Below are positions 24,263-35,726 of a stretch of DNA of 64,000 nt, piece by piece (position 1 is the first letter of the stretch; each line of letters begins with the position of its first letter). Both the position numbers and the translations under genes were made by a program. Under the pieces are notes generated by a model. That model made no database searches. It worked only from the letters and a program-made list of their open reading frames with translations, and was not told the origin of the DNA. This DNA is from Sarcocystis neurona. Its lineage: Eukaryota > Apicomplexa > Conoidasida > Eucoccidiorida > Sarcocystidae. The stretch lies in the NCBI GenBank assembly GCA_000727475.1, contig KL647320.1, forward strand, positions 248,001 to 312,000, read 5' to 3'.

Positions 24263-25382
24263 AACAAACACACACACACACATATATTCATACATACATA
24301 TATGTGTGCATACATATATATATATATATGCAGGAGTGCACCCGTCTGCAGCTGTCCAGTCATCGTAGCACAGGCAATGGCAAAAAAAAGAGGAGGGCGG
24401 AGGTTAACAAGACGCGCAACGGCGCCTACATGGAAAATTGGCGTCCCAGTCGTGTGCGCTATAAAATTACATGATCTCTCTCTCTCTATATATATATATA
24501 TGGCAGCAATACACAGCTGCAGATGCACCCCCACATAAATATACCTATTTACACACCTCCGTGCGTGTATATGTATATGTGAGAGGTGAACACTAGCGTA
24601 CATATATAGGTATACATGAGCAATACACAGCTGTACACACACGGCCATCTAAACATTCCTCTCTGCGTATATGTGTGCATATATATATATATATGAGCAT
24701 GTATATGTTCCATATTTTGTGTACATATAAGCATACGCATACATACATAAACGTACATTTGTATATCGATTACGCATCCATATATCTATACATATATATA
24801 TACACATATGTACATACGCACATATATTTATACATATGCATATATATTACACGTACACATTTGTGTGTATACATACATGTCTACACATAGTATGCATACA
24901 TATTTGTGTATATATTACAAATATATACATATTTACACACACGCATACACACATATATATATATGTGTGCTCTGAGAGATGAGGAACGGTAGAGGCGCAT
25001 GCAAAACTCAGGCCTGTACGTCCGCAGAGACATGTTCGTCGAACATTTTATACTGCTGCATGCATTCCCAAGAAATCGGGGGGACGCGTGTGTGTGTGTG
25101 GGTGTGTACGTCGAAAAAGACGGAGGCGGTGGGGCTCGGGGAGAGGCGGAGGTCTGTCATTTCTGTCCGCACCACCTCCAACGGACGACGCATGCAGATG
25201 CATGCACGCCTGACGCATGCGGACACACCGTGTTGTGCGTGCATCCGCCCCACAAACACCCAGCCGGTGTCTGCCCCTATAGGCGTTCTTAACGTATGTA
25301 AATATACACACATACACAAATTTTATATATGCGTGCGTATACACAACATACGCTTCTCTTACATATACATGTGTATATAGTC
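24263..25382. repeat. Microsatellite and unique DNA, no supported gene
   Basis: 24270-24340, 24480-24760 and 24780-24970 are CA/CATA/TA repeats. 24980-25290 is unique with several short open frames, none with splice support. 25300-25380 is CATA repeat. Confidence 0.5.
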
Positions 25383-26020
25383 ACTTGTGGCTGGTGTGAA
25401 CCAACCCTGGAGCCGGGGTGGGGCACCCGCGGTGGCAGCAGCTGTAACAGCCGCATCGGTTTTGACGACCGCACGAGGCGTCTGCATGCAGACTCACCGG
25501 CCCAGCCGCCAGGAACGACTGCTGCTCTTCCGAAATGTTCGTCTAGCAGCAGCTGCACCAGCAGCTGGTCAGCTCGCAGCGGCGCCTCGCGGCCTGCTGC
25601 TGCTGCTGCTCGTCCCGTTGCTCCGCCGCGCCGCTTCCTTCGACGTGTTGCTGCTGCTCCTGCTGCTCCACGTCCTGGCGAGTCCGGTGCTGCTGCTTCT
25701 GTCTGACCGTGAGAGCGCCGCCGCATCGCGCCGCCGCGTCCTCCTCCTCCGTCTTCTTCTTCCGCTGCTGCCCCTCCGCCCCCCGCTGCTGCTGCTGGCC
25801 ACTCCTGCTCCCTCTCCTCTTCCACCGCAGAATCTTCGTGGGGCAGCAAATCGCCGACGACCGCCAGCGGCAATCCCCGCGCAACTTCGCACTTCAGCAG
25901 CACATGCTCGAGCGCACCCCCGTCCTCGCCGGCTGCTGCTGCTCTCCGCTGCTGCTGCTCCTCCTCTTCTTCCTCTTCTTCACGCTGTCGTCTCTGCAGC
26001 AGCTGCGAGGCCTCCCGCAA
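25383..26020 (-). CDS. C-terminal-side exon of the 25-29 kb minus-strand gene
   Basis: The minus frame contains a Gly/Glu/Gln-rich part (including FLFLREASQLLQRRQREEEE), then GGALEHVLLKCEVARGLPLA and VVGDLLPHEDSAVEEE. After an Arg/Ala stretch it reads LRADQLLVQLLLDEHFGRAA, VVPGGWAGESACRRLV and LLPPRVPHPGSRVGSHQPQ. It stops being protein-like at a possible donor, CAA|GTGACT, at 25383, just before CATA repeat. The middle could switch frame through small introns. It probably follows the exon starting at 28114. Confidence 0.45.
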
Positions 26021-26299
26021 AAATAAAAACCCTCCTCCCATCCCCAGGCCGCTCCCGACGCTACGACGTTGCTGCTCTCTTCTGCTGCTGCTGCTGCTTC
26101 GCTGCCCCGGCGGTCCATCACCACGGCCGCCGCTCCTGCGTCCCTCCCCCCGCTGCTCTGCACTGCTGCTGTTCCTCTCCTCTTCCCGCTCGCCAAGACT
26201 GCTGCTCCTGCTGCGGCTCTGCTGCTCTTCTCCTTGTCTTCCTTTTCCATCGCCACTGCTGCTGCCGCAGCTCTGTAGTTCTCTCCCACTGCTGCTGCT

Positions 26300-28035
26300 T
26301 AGAACCTGTTGCTGCAACTCCTGTGCAAGCGCCTGCTGCACTTCCTGCTGCCTCGCACCGCTCCCGCCCTCTGGACGCGAAGAACCTCCCTCGTACTCCT
26401 GCTCTCCCCCCCCCCATGCTGCTGCTGCTGCTCTCTGTGCTGCTGCTGCTGCGCGACCTGGCAGCCGGCTTCGGCTCCTCCCGCGCTCTCCCCCTCTGCA
26501 GCAGTCCCCAAGCCTGCTGCAGCTTCGGCACTTCCTGCTGCTGCCTCTGTTGTCCGATCCACTCCGCTCCCTTTCAAAGCTGCTCCTGCTGCTGCTTCTC
26601 CTGCTGCTGTTTCTCCTGCTGCTGCTTCTCCTTCAGTTTCGTCGTCGGACAAGCAGACCTGCAGCAGGTGAGTTTCTCCGCCCCTTCCTGTATCTGCATT
26701 TCCTCTCTCGCTCGCAGCTTGTCTTTCAGTCCCAACAGCACTTCTTCCTCCTCCTGCTGCCGCGTTTTCTCCTGGCGCCGCTGCTGGTAAACTGCCCCCC
26801 TTCTCCTTCTTCTTCTCTGTCGCTGCGTCACCTGCTGCGGCTGCTTCTGCCGTTGCGTCGCTCGCTGCTGCTGCTCCTGCCGTCCCCGCTCCTGCGCCTG
26901 CTGCTGCTGTTTCTGCGGCAGAAAGACGCGGTTGTTCGGCGCTGCTGGCGCCGGTGACAGCATCGCGGAAGACGCAAGGAGCCAACCCTCCGCCGTGTTG
27001 TCGCCCCCGCTGCCGCAGGTGCAGCCGCGCCGCGCCGTAACGCAGCAGCACTTGTCCATCGGCCAAAACTGCGCGGCGCAGCCGAGTAAAATCTGCTGCT
27101 TCCACCTGCTCCAACGTCCGGCAGTCAACAACCACGAGACCCCACACCTCGAGCAGAAACGTGAGGATTGCAGCGACGCCTTGCAGAAACTCGGCTACAG
27201 AGAGGCAGGACAGCAGCGCAGGACCCGCCGCAACCGCAGCAACACCAGCCGCCGCAGTGAAACCTCCTCCTCCTTCTTGAGCAGCAGCAGCAGCCCCGGC
27301 CGACGCCCCGCCGGGCACGCCACAGCAGGTAGCAGACAACGAAGAAGAACAGGCAGCGTCGTCACAGACAGCAGCACCAGCGGCAGCAGGACAAGAAGCA
27401 GCAGATCCATGCGATCCCGGAGCAAAACATTCACCACCTGCAGCAGCAGCACGTGGAGGGGGATGGAAACTCTGCTCAAGCGACAAAATGTTTCCTTCTC
27501 TCTCAGCGAGACACTTCGCACGTAATTCTGCCAGGCCCCCTGCTGCTGCGCCTGCTGCTGCGTTTTCTGCTGCAGCACGTCGAGAAGTCTCCCGCCTCTC
27601 GAAATGCTGCAGCGCATATCCGGCGAGATGCAGCGCCGGTATCAGCAGGTCCACGCCCAGCCCCGCAGGTGGCCACCACGACACTGCAAAGGCAAGCGCC
27701 ACCCCTCGCTGCTGCTGCTCCTGATGTTGCTGCTGCTGCTCCTGCTGCTGCTCCTCCTGCTGTAGCTGCTCCTGCTCCTGCTCCTGCTGCGCCAAGTGTT
27801 TGTTCTCTTGTTGCTGTTGCTGCAATTTTTGGGGCTCTTCGCTCCTCTCTGGCTTCTGCTGCGCCTCTTCACCCCGCCGTTGCTGCTGCTCCCGAGGTTC
27901 CTGTCCCGGCCGCTGCTCTCGCTGCTGTTGCAGCTGCTGCTGCTGCCGCTGCCGGAGGTCAAGGTGGAGCACGTCTAAGGCGTAGCGCAGCATCGCCGCA
28001 TCCTTCACGGTCCGCACAAAATCTGCTGGTTCGAA
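26300..28035 (-). CDS. Core exon of a large Gln/Ala-rich protein
   Basis: The exon starts after acceptor GTGATGCAG and reads FEPADFVRTVKDAAMLRYAL and DVLHLDLRQ. About 90 residues of Gln/Glu repeat follow, then ALAFAVSWWPPAGLGVDLLI and PALHLAGYALQHFERRE. Farther on are LAELRAKCLAEREGNILSLE, a hydrophobic AEFLQGVAAILTFLLEVWGL with VVVDCRTLEQVEAADF, then RLRRAVLADGQVLLRYGAAR. The unique blocks lie in one frame across about 1.1 kb, so this is a real coding exon. The last 600 bp are Ala/Gln-rich and may contain further introns. There is one possible membrane helix. No family is recognised. Confidence 0.6.
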
Positions 28036-28113
28036 CTGCATCACAGCAGCAGCGTGACGCGATGCAGCAGCTGCAGCAGGCGTTGCAGCAGATGCAGCCT
28101 TGTTAGAACTTAC

Positions 28114-28360
28114 AGATACGCTTCTTAGCTGCTTCCTTTTCTGCAGGTCCGCGAAGGGCTCCTCGTCCAGCCGCAAGTGACGGCCACCCATTGTCTTCGA
28201 CATCCCGGGGAAAACGTCTTTTTGCTCCTCCTCCTGTTCCTCGCTGCTACTGCTGCTGCTGCAGTCACTGCTTCTCCTGTCGCCCGCTGTTACGAGGCTG
28301 CTGCGGCTCCACTCGCTGCTGCGGCTCCGTCCGCTGCTGCTGCTGCACACACTACTGCGA
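28114..28360 (-). CDS. Exon preceding the core exon, same gene
   Basis: The frame ends KDVFPGMSKTMGGRHLRLDE, then EPFADLQKRKQLRSVS, exactly at donor TCT|GTAAGT in phase 0. The intron to the next exon (28036-28113) is only 78 bp, has no stop and is a multiple of three, so the frame also reads through it. The upstream part is Ser/Glu-rich and its right boundary is not certain. Confidence 0.5.
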
Positions 28361-28364
28361 CGCT

Positions 28365-28900
28365 TCACCAGGCAGCCATGCCCTGCTGCTGGTGTCCCCC
28401 TCGCCTTTCCTTCTTCCTCCGCTTCTTCTCCGCCCGGCCGCTCTCCAACTGCCTGCTGCGTGTCTCCCGCGGCTCCTCCTCGTCGTCCGCCGGCGCCCCG
28501 CTCCATTCCCGCCTTTCCTCTCTCCGCAGCTGCTGCTGCTGCTGTTGCTGCTCCTCCGCCTCCACCGCCCGCCACACACGGGGCTGCTGCTGTTGTTCCG
28601 GACGAAAACTGCGACTCACCAGCGCCTTCCCCGGCGACTCTCTTGCGACTGCTGCTGTCAACAATTCTGCCGGTGCTGCTGCTCCTTCTGCGGTTGCTGC
28701 TGCTGCTCCGCTGCCCTCGCTTGTGCTGCTGCTGCTGCACGAGGAGCAGGGCCCGGGCGAAACGAGTTGCGAACGAACGGGGTGTCTGTACACCGTAGAA
28801 AGCGGCTCGCTGCCACAAGCGGCATGCAGCAACGACTCCTGCAGGAAGTTGATCGAAGGCTGCTGCTGCTGTTGCTGCTGAAGGGGGCAGTGGCTGAGCG
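28365..28900 (-). CDS. Candidate charged/Gln exon, same gene
   Basis: A different minus frame from the core exon is the protein-like one here: FLQESLLHAACGSEPLSTVY, then AELLTAAVARESPGKALVSR, SFRPEQQQQPRVWRAVEAEE, a poly-Gln run, REERREWSGAPADDEEEPRE and a Lys/Arg-rich end. A frame change relative to 28114-28360 requires an intron between them that I could not place. A GTGTACAGACACC element lies inside at about 28783. Confidence 0.4.
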
Positions 28901-29119
28901 TGCTGCAGCGCGGGTTTGCACAGATCTACGCTGCTGCTGCTGCGGAGTCCCCAGCAGCAGAAATACGCTGCAGCTGCAGCTGCGCAGATACTACTGGCGC
29001 TACTCCTTCTCTTTCCTTCTGAAGCATGACATGTGCTGCCGTGTTTGCCCACCCGTGCCGTCTCTCCTGCTGCTTCTTCTCCCTTTGCTGCTTCTCCTCG
29101 AGACTGCGCGCTCGCACTT

Positions 29120-29352
29120 TCTCCCGAGGCCGCAGCTCCCGCTGCTGCTGCTCCCCCAGCTCCTGCGCCTGCTGCTGCTGTTGGCAACGGAGAGTCGGCA
29201 GCAGCCCGGCGGGGCAACAGCGGGTCTGCTGCAGTTCCGAACGCGTCGCTGTGTGTCAGGGGAAGAGCCCGCAGGAGCTGCAGCGCCTCGCCGCGCGTCG
29301 AGCAGCATGAGACGTCTGCCGCGTGCGGCGCGACAGCCGCCAGCAGCAGCAT
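29120..29352 (-). CDS. Candidate first exon with signal-like N-terminus
   Basis: An ATG at 29352 starts MLLLAAVAPHAADVSCC, then STRGEALQLLRALPLTHSDA and FGTAADPLLPRRAAADSPL, ending in Ala/Gly-rich sequence. The first 15 residues resemble a short signal peptide. Upstream of this ATG the minus strand soon enters the 103-bp satellite, which favours a start here. The right-hand donor was not found, and the assignment to the 25-29 kb gene is by position only. Confidence 0.38.
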
Positions 29353-29547
29353 CGCAACTCTGCACAGCAGTCGCAGCACCGACAGCAGCACCGCATGCAA
29401 AGACGGCAGCGGAGAACAAATGAGCCGCAGAGACACCCGCCAAGAAGAAGCGACAAGCCACACGGTGCGTGCGTGCCTGGCGATCGAAGAAGCTCCCGGA
29501 GACAGCAGAAGCTCGAAAACTGCGTGCAGCAGCAGGTCCAATAGCAG

Positions 29548-30390
29548 GTCCTGCGTGCACCAGCAGGTGGAGCAGCAAGTACTGCATGCAGGAGCAAGTA
29601 CTGCATGCAGCAGCAAGTACTGCACGCAGCAGCAAGGACTGCATCAGCAGGTCCTGCGTGCACCAGCAGGTGGAGCAGCAAGTACTGCATGCAGGAGCAA
29701 GTACTGCATGCAGCAGCAAGTACTGCACGCAGCAGCAAGGACTGCATCAGCAGGTCCTGCGTGCAGCAGCAGNNNNNNNNNNNNNNNNNNNNNNNNNNNN
29801 NNNNNNNNNNNNNNNNNNNNNNNNNNNNNNNNNNNNNNNNNNNNNNNNNNNNNNNNNNNNNNNNNNNNNNNNNNNNNNNNNNNNNNNNNNNNNNNNNNNN
29901 NNNNNNNNNNNNNNNNNNNNNNNNNNNNNNNNNNNNNNNNNNNNNNNNNNNNNNNNNNNNNNNNNNNNNNNNNNNNNNNNNNNNNNNNNNNNNNNNNNNN
30001 NNNNNNNNNNNNNNNNNNNNNNNNNNNNNNNNNNNNNNNNNNNNNNNNNNNNNNNNNNNNNNNNNNNNNNNNNNNNNNNNNNNNNNNNNNNNNNNNNNNN
30101 NNNNNNNNNNNNNNNNNNNNNNNNNNNNNNNNNNNNNNNNNNNNNNNNNNNNNNNNNNNNNNNNNNNNNNNNNNNNNNNNNNNNNNNNNNNNNNNNNNNN
30201 NNNNNNNNNNNNNNNNNNNNNNNNNNNNNNNNNNNNNNNNNNNNNNNNNNNNNNNNNNNNNNNNNNNNNNNNNACTGCATGCAGCAGCAAGTACTGCACG
30301 CAGCAGCAAGGACTGCATCAGCAGGTCCTGCGTGCAGCAGCAGGTGGAGCAGCAAGTACTGCACGCAGCAGCATCATCTCGGTAGACACA
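29548..30390. repeat. 103-bp satellite with internal GCAGCAAGTACTGCA repeats
   Basis: The unit begins GGTCCTGCGTGCACCAGCAG and starts at 29548, 29651 and 29754, a period of exactly 103 bp, with very high identity. It reappears after the gap (30274-30370). Each unit contains several smaller GCAGCAAGTACTGCAYGCA pieces. A period that is not a multiple of three shifts frame in every copy, so the ORFs reported across it are not protein. Confidence 0.9.
29773..30273. other. Assembly gap (501 N) inside the 103-bp satellite
   Basis: The same satellite flanks both sides, so the array is longer than the assembly shows and its true copy number is unknown. Confidence 0.95.
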
Positions 30391-32319
30391 AAGTGAGGCA
30401 GCGGCGTGCCAGCAGCATCCGCACCCACACACACACGCACACAAAAGCAACTGCAGCAGCAGATGCGAAGGCCCGTGGACATGATGCGGCACTGCAGGGG
30501 ACCAGAAACAGAGACAGAAATAGACGCCGAGCGAGAGACGAAGAGGAGGGCATCCAACGGGGAGAAACGGAGATAAAAGCACTCGCACAGGCAGTCAACG
30601 AAACGAGGACCCGGCACATGCTTCAAGAAACTTCGTCGAGGCCGCAGGGCAGCATATAATACCTCGAGACGGCATTTCCCTCATATAAATTTTGAACACA
30701 TGAACACATACAACCGGTTGTATACTCCGTGAATATATGCTGTAGACGGGATCTGCGTAGACGTATATGTAGACAGAAAGAAGTATATATGAATACACAC
30801 ATATATATATGAATGCATGCACACGCTTATATATACATATATATATGGACACGCACGTTTGCAGATACTGATCAGGGGATCCGCCACGATACGCGACTAT
30901 GGAGACGTACACGCATGCAATCTCACATGCCACAGGCACGCATGCACATATGTACTTGCATACTTATGCCCTTCATACGCGCATATATACATATATATAT
31001 GCATGCGTACGGCACACATTATATATCCTGGATATATATGTATATATACTTCTGTGACGCGTACGTATAAAGTCAGATACGCATACACATCAAAGGGGTG
31101 TACAGACGTATATACACATACCCACGCCGCATATATATACATATATATACATATGCATATCCTGAATATACATACATATATACACGTATGTGATCATTTA
31201 TATATATATACCTACACCCAACATACGGATATACTGCCTCTGTGTGTGTGTGTGTTTATATATATATATATATATATATGTACACTTGCATGATGTATGG
31301 ATACAGTCAGACAGGCATGCATACCATATATATATGTATGGACAGCAGACATATGTAAGTATAGACGTATGTATATGTATGTGTAGACATATATATGATG
31401 CACACCACGCAGTAACACAGGCATACATACCACACGTACACATAAATAAAAATATGTGTGTATAGGTGTATGTCTATTAGATGTCAGCGTGTATGCGGAG
31501 CTGCAAGGAGGGTTACGGCTAATGTACAACCTTCAGGCAGGTTGGCAATGCTGCGGCGTCAAAGCGAGCCCATCACTCAGAGCAGCTGCTGGCCTTCTGC
31601 GCAGAAGACGCTGTACCAGCAGCAGCAGCAGCAGCGCTCCTTGTGTAGGCAGAGAGTGCGCAGCAGTGCAGTAGGCGCTGCTGTTGCTGGCTCGCTGCCT
31701 GCGCTGCTGTCGCCTGCGCACGTGCAGGCCACCAGGCGGCAGCAGAAGCAGCAGCAGGGCGCCTGACGCGCGGCGGCGCAACAGCAGCAGCAGCGGCACC
31801 TGCAGCCCCACCAGCAGAACGCGCCCCAGCAGCAGCAGCACTGGCCCCACGAGGACACACACCAGCAGCACCACCCGCAACCGACAAATGCAGCGGCCGC
31901 AACAGCAGCAGCAACGGAAAAGACAGCTGCAACAGCCGCTTTTGTGGCGACAGCGACTAGAGCAACAGCCGGAACTACACCGGCAGCAGCTGTCACACCA
32001 GCAGCAGCAGCAACCACACCAGCAGCGGCAGCAGCAAGTCACACCAGCAGCAGCAGCGGTAGTCACACCAGCAGCAACAATCGCAGCAGCAGCCGAAACC
32101 GCAGCAGGCGCCGCAGCATGTGTACCAGGCGCAGCAGCTGGCGCATATATATATATATATATATATGTATGCCTATCTAACTTTATACAGGCACCACTTA
32201 CGTACCTACAGATAGATATATACACATACCCAATATATGTATATATACGTGGCACAGGTATATGCATGTATGTATTTACATATATATACATGTATACAGA
32301 GAGAGAGAGCCGGGCTCAC
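30391..32319. repeat. Microsatellite and CAG array, no confident gene
   Basis: 30680-31450 is TA/CATA microsatellite. 31460-31620 is unique. 31620-32150 is a + strand CAG/CAC array whose frames on either strand are Gln-, Ala- or Cys-rich. 32140-32300 is TA microsatellite. An exon continuing the gene at 32320-34421 might hide in 31460-32140, but I cannot support one. Confidence 0.55.
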
Positions 32320-34421
32320 GCTGCAGGTTCATCTTTGAGTACGAGGAAGCGCCAGAGCTGCTGGACACACACTTCAGCTGTATGTACACTCCAAGCATCC
32401 TCTGCGCCCTCGCGTCTGTCTGGTGCATGTGCCGCGTCTGTTGCGTTCCTGTTTATTTTTGATTTGCAGGGAGACTTCTTCTTCTCCCCGCCCTTCCTGT
32501 TTGTCCTTGCTGCTGCTGCCGTTTCCTCAGCAGAGCCGGTGACGGCAGCAAAGCTGTCGCGGAGAGTTGCACTGCCCCACACGCCGGGCAGCACCGTGCT
32601 GCTGCTGCCGCTGTTCCTGCTGCCGGAGACGGAGAGGGTCGGGAGGAAATCGCTGCCGCCTCTACTTCTCCCGCCGCCGCCGCTCAGCAGCTGCAGCAGC
32701 AGTCCACGTGACTCTGCGTCTTTCTGCTGCTGCTGCTGCTTCTGCTGAAGCAGGGAGAAGCGGCACTCCCGTTCAGCAGCAGCAGCCGCTGCCGCGTCGA
32801 TTTCCTCCTCCGTCAAAAATTGATAGCAGCAGCTGGCAAAGGCCGTCCCCAGCATATCCGCAGCAAAACAAGACGGCAGCACGTGCAGCTGGTGACGCAG
32901 GTGTTCTCCCATGAAAGGCAAATGATAGGTGAACAGCGCATGCAGCAGCGCATCAAGAAGACCGACAGACTCGGCCGCACGCGCCAGTTTTTGCTGCAGT
33001 CGCGTCCCTGCTCTCCCGCTCTCCCACGCGTCTGCTTCGCCTGCTGCTGCAACATCCCGTCCAGCTGCTGCTGCTGCTGCAGCGCATCCGACACAATCTA
33101 TGCGGCCTGGGTCCCTTGTCAGCGCGGAAAACTGCAGCAGCTGCTGCGCCACCTGTCCGCTTTGCTGCTGCGATTGCTGCTTTCCTGACCCGATCTGCCA
33201 GGGCTGCTCCTGCTCTTGCGCACTGCCCGTTTGCTGCTGCTGCTGCTGTCGCAGTAGCCGCGCGTCTTCCTCTCCCAACGAGGTTGGCTGGCTAGCTGCG
33301 ATGGGTGGCGAAGAAAGAATAGGTGTAAAGGAGAAACTGTCTGCAGCAGTTCTCTCTGTCTGAAACGTCCCGGGTGTACGTACACCCGCCTCTGTCGGCA
33401 GCAGAAAACGCGACTCGTCCTGCACTGCCGCCTCTGCTCCCACACCCGCGTCGCCCGCAGCAACAACCGAGCAACGGTCGTCCAGCAGCACATCTTCAAG
33501 TCCCTCGTCTCCTGCCTCCCTGGCAGATGATTCCCCTGCACCGGCAGCCGCACTGGCCAGTGCCACGTCTTGCAGAGAAAATGGTGCTGCTGGCCTCGCT
33601 CTTTGCATCACGTCGCTATACTGCTGTCGCTGCTGCTGTTGCTCCCTCTCGTTCTGCTGCTGCTGCTGCGCAGCAAGCCCGTCTCCTCCTTGACCTATCT
33701 GGGCGCCAGCACCGTCGAAACGCGTCGCAGGGAAATGAGATACTACGGCAGTTTCATCGAAGCGTCCTCCGCCGTGCGGCACCTGCTGCTGCTCTCTCCC
33801 ACGTCCACAAGACTCACCACGACTCTCGTCGCCGTCCTGCACCTCACCAAAAGAAGCAGAAGAAGCCGCTGTTGCTGCCAGTCGGTTGCCACTTCCTGCT
33901 CCCTTTCCTGCGGCAAACGGACGTCCCTTCCCGTTCGCCTGCGTTGCACCTCCTGCTGTTCCCCCTGCGCGTCTCGCTGCTGCGCCCGCAGCACCGTCAC
34001 CGTCTGCTGTCCCGAGGCCCCCTGAGCCGGCTGCATGCGCAAGGGCAGCAGCAGCACGCCCGGTCCTAGCCACCGCTTCCTGCTGCTGCTGGGCGAGCTG
34101 CAGCAGCAATGCGTTGCAGGCAGCAAACGTCCCGGTGGTGTATCGCGTAGTAAAGAGATGCATCGCCTGCAGCAGAGCCGCAGTAGAATATCGCGGGGCA
34201 CCTTCGACCGCGTCTTCGTGCGCTGCAACTTTCCCGGCAGGTCCGGCAGGCGGCTGCAGCGACGGAGGGGACGGAGACGAGAAGTACGTCAAGAGAATAC
34301 GTGCCACAAACAGCAGCCCTGAAACAGCAGTGTCACATGCAGAAGACGCGGCGACAGCAACTCGGCAGCAGCGGAAGACACAGCAGCTGCAGCAGCATCT
34401 CAACCTCCGCAGCAACTCCAC
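32320..34421 (-). CDS. Large Ala/Gln-rich exon, unidentified protein
   Basis: One minus frame is open for about 700 codons. Unique islands include YSTAALLQAMHLFTTRYTTG with TFAACNALLLQLAQQ (N-terminal third), FDETAVVSHFPATRFDGAG, then SVGLLDALLHALFTYHLPFM, GEHLRHQLHVLPSCFAADML and GTAFASCCYQFLTEEEIDAA. Near the end is VCVQQLWRFLVLKDEPAA. These helical blocks resemble an armadillo- or HEAT-like helical protein interrupted by Gln/Ala/Ser homopolymers, but that is inference. The frame stops at a TGA lying inside a good donor, GCAGC|GTGAGC, so the exon probably ends at 32320 in phase 2 and continues elsewhere. The start is uncertain: the ATG at 34421 precedes a Cys-rich stretch that may be intron. 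Confidence 0.55.
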
Positions 34422-35192
34422 ACGGCGCGCAGAAGCGCCAACGGCGCGCTACACGTCTCAACGCAGGCGGCAGCAGCAGACGAAAAACGTCGCTTTCAGC
34501 GTTAAACTAAGACATCCCAGGACGTGGGGCTGGGCAACAGACCTGTGTATATTTTATATACGGAGAGAGAGGAAGAGGTCGACAAGCAAAAGTAGGAATT
34601 CACACGTATCTATCTGTCTTCGCGAACCTAGGCAAACAGATATATAACGCTGCTTCTTCAAACGGTCCTGTATATACACATGTTTGTATCTCTACCCCTT
34701 CACATATATATATATATATACATATATACATGTATATATTATACACAACTCCTCAACATATATGTATATTATACAACTCCTCAATATATATATATATATA
34801 TTATCTACAACTCTTCCATATGTATATATATTATATACAACTCCTCAATATATATATATATTATATACAACTCTTCCATATATATATATATATACTATAT
34901 ACAACTCTTACATATATATATATATTATATATATATATGTATATATGGACGTACACATGCATACACATACACAATACACATACACATATATACACATGTA
35001 AGTATTTATGTATGGGAACAATGCACATCCGTAGGTAGCTCGAGCGCATTGATACTTCCTGCATATATGTATATGTATACCGCCATCAGAGGCGGCGCAG
35101 CTTGCGCATATATATATATATATATATATACCCGAGGCGGCGCAGCTCGCCGACCAACGAATTTGAGAGAGTGTAGCCAGTAAGGGCAGTAC
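34422..35192. repeat. TA-rich repeats
   Basis: 34560-34680 is unique. 34700-34940 holds about six imperfect copies of a roughly 30-bp unit with ACAACTCYTCMATATATATAT. 34940-35140 is CATA/TA with a short duplicated GAGGCGGCGCAGCT element (35088 and 35134). No gene is supported. Confidence 0.65.
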
Positions 35193-35726
35193 CTCTGGTG
35201 TATCGAGCGCCAAAGACACAGCAGTACTCGGTGCAGAACTTCTTGGCTGCAGTCGCACCGGCATCGGCTGTGCGGCGGGCAGCTGCAAGATTGCGCTGTT
35301 GCATTTTGAAGAGCAGCAGCAGCTCGGCGTCGGCGTCATCTTCGTCGAGCTCTTCGTCTAATTCTTGCTGTTGCTGCTGGCAGTGCGGCAGCCCAGTTGT
35401 GCGCGCGGCAGCGAGAGCAGGCAGCAGCTCGAGAGCCGCCGGCGCAGTTGCTGCAGCAGCAGCAGCACCGGCGGAGGCGGCAGCACCGCCAGCAGCAGGC
35501 GGAGGAAGGCCGGCAAGTGGCAACGCAGCAGCGGCAGGTGATGGCAGAGACGACGTGCGAGGAGAAGCCGTGTCATCCCACGAAGAAGACGGAGAGACGG
35601 CACCAGATGAGACGTAGGCTGCGGTGTACATACACCGCAAATGACTGCGCAGGCGACGCTCGTCCGCCTCCAGCAGCTGTCGCTCGGCAAAGGTTAATGC
35701 ATGCCGAACGCACTCCCGAGGTGCCG
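35193..35726 (-). CDS. Probable exon of an unidentified minus-strand gene
   Basis: After acceptor GCGAGCAG the frame reads PRECVRHALTFAERQLLEAD, then ERRLRSHLRCMYTAAYVSSG, then an Ala/Pro/Ser-rich stretch. It continues with a Gln-run into LDEELDEDDADAELLLLF, KMQQRNLAAARRTADAGATA and AKKFCTEYCCVFGARYTR, ending at donor AGAG|GTACTG in phase 1. Both ends are unique and charged or helical, and the middle is low complexity. A palindromic GTGTACATACACC element lies inside at 35622, close to an AG that could split this into two exons. Function unknown. Confidence 0.5.

Noticed and set aside
29033..30385. 450-aa + strand ORF across the 103-bp satellite and gap
   Set aside because: The satellite period shifts the frame and the gap sequence is unknown; it is not a real reading frame.
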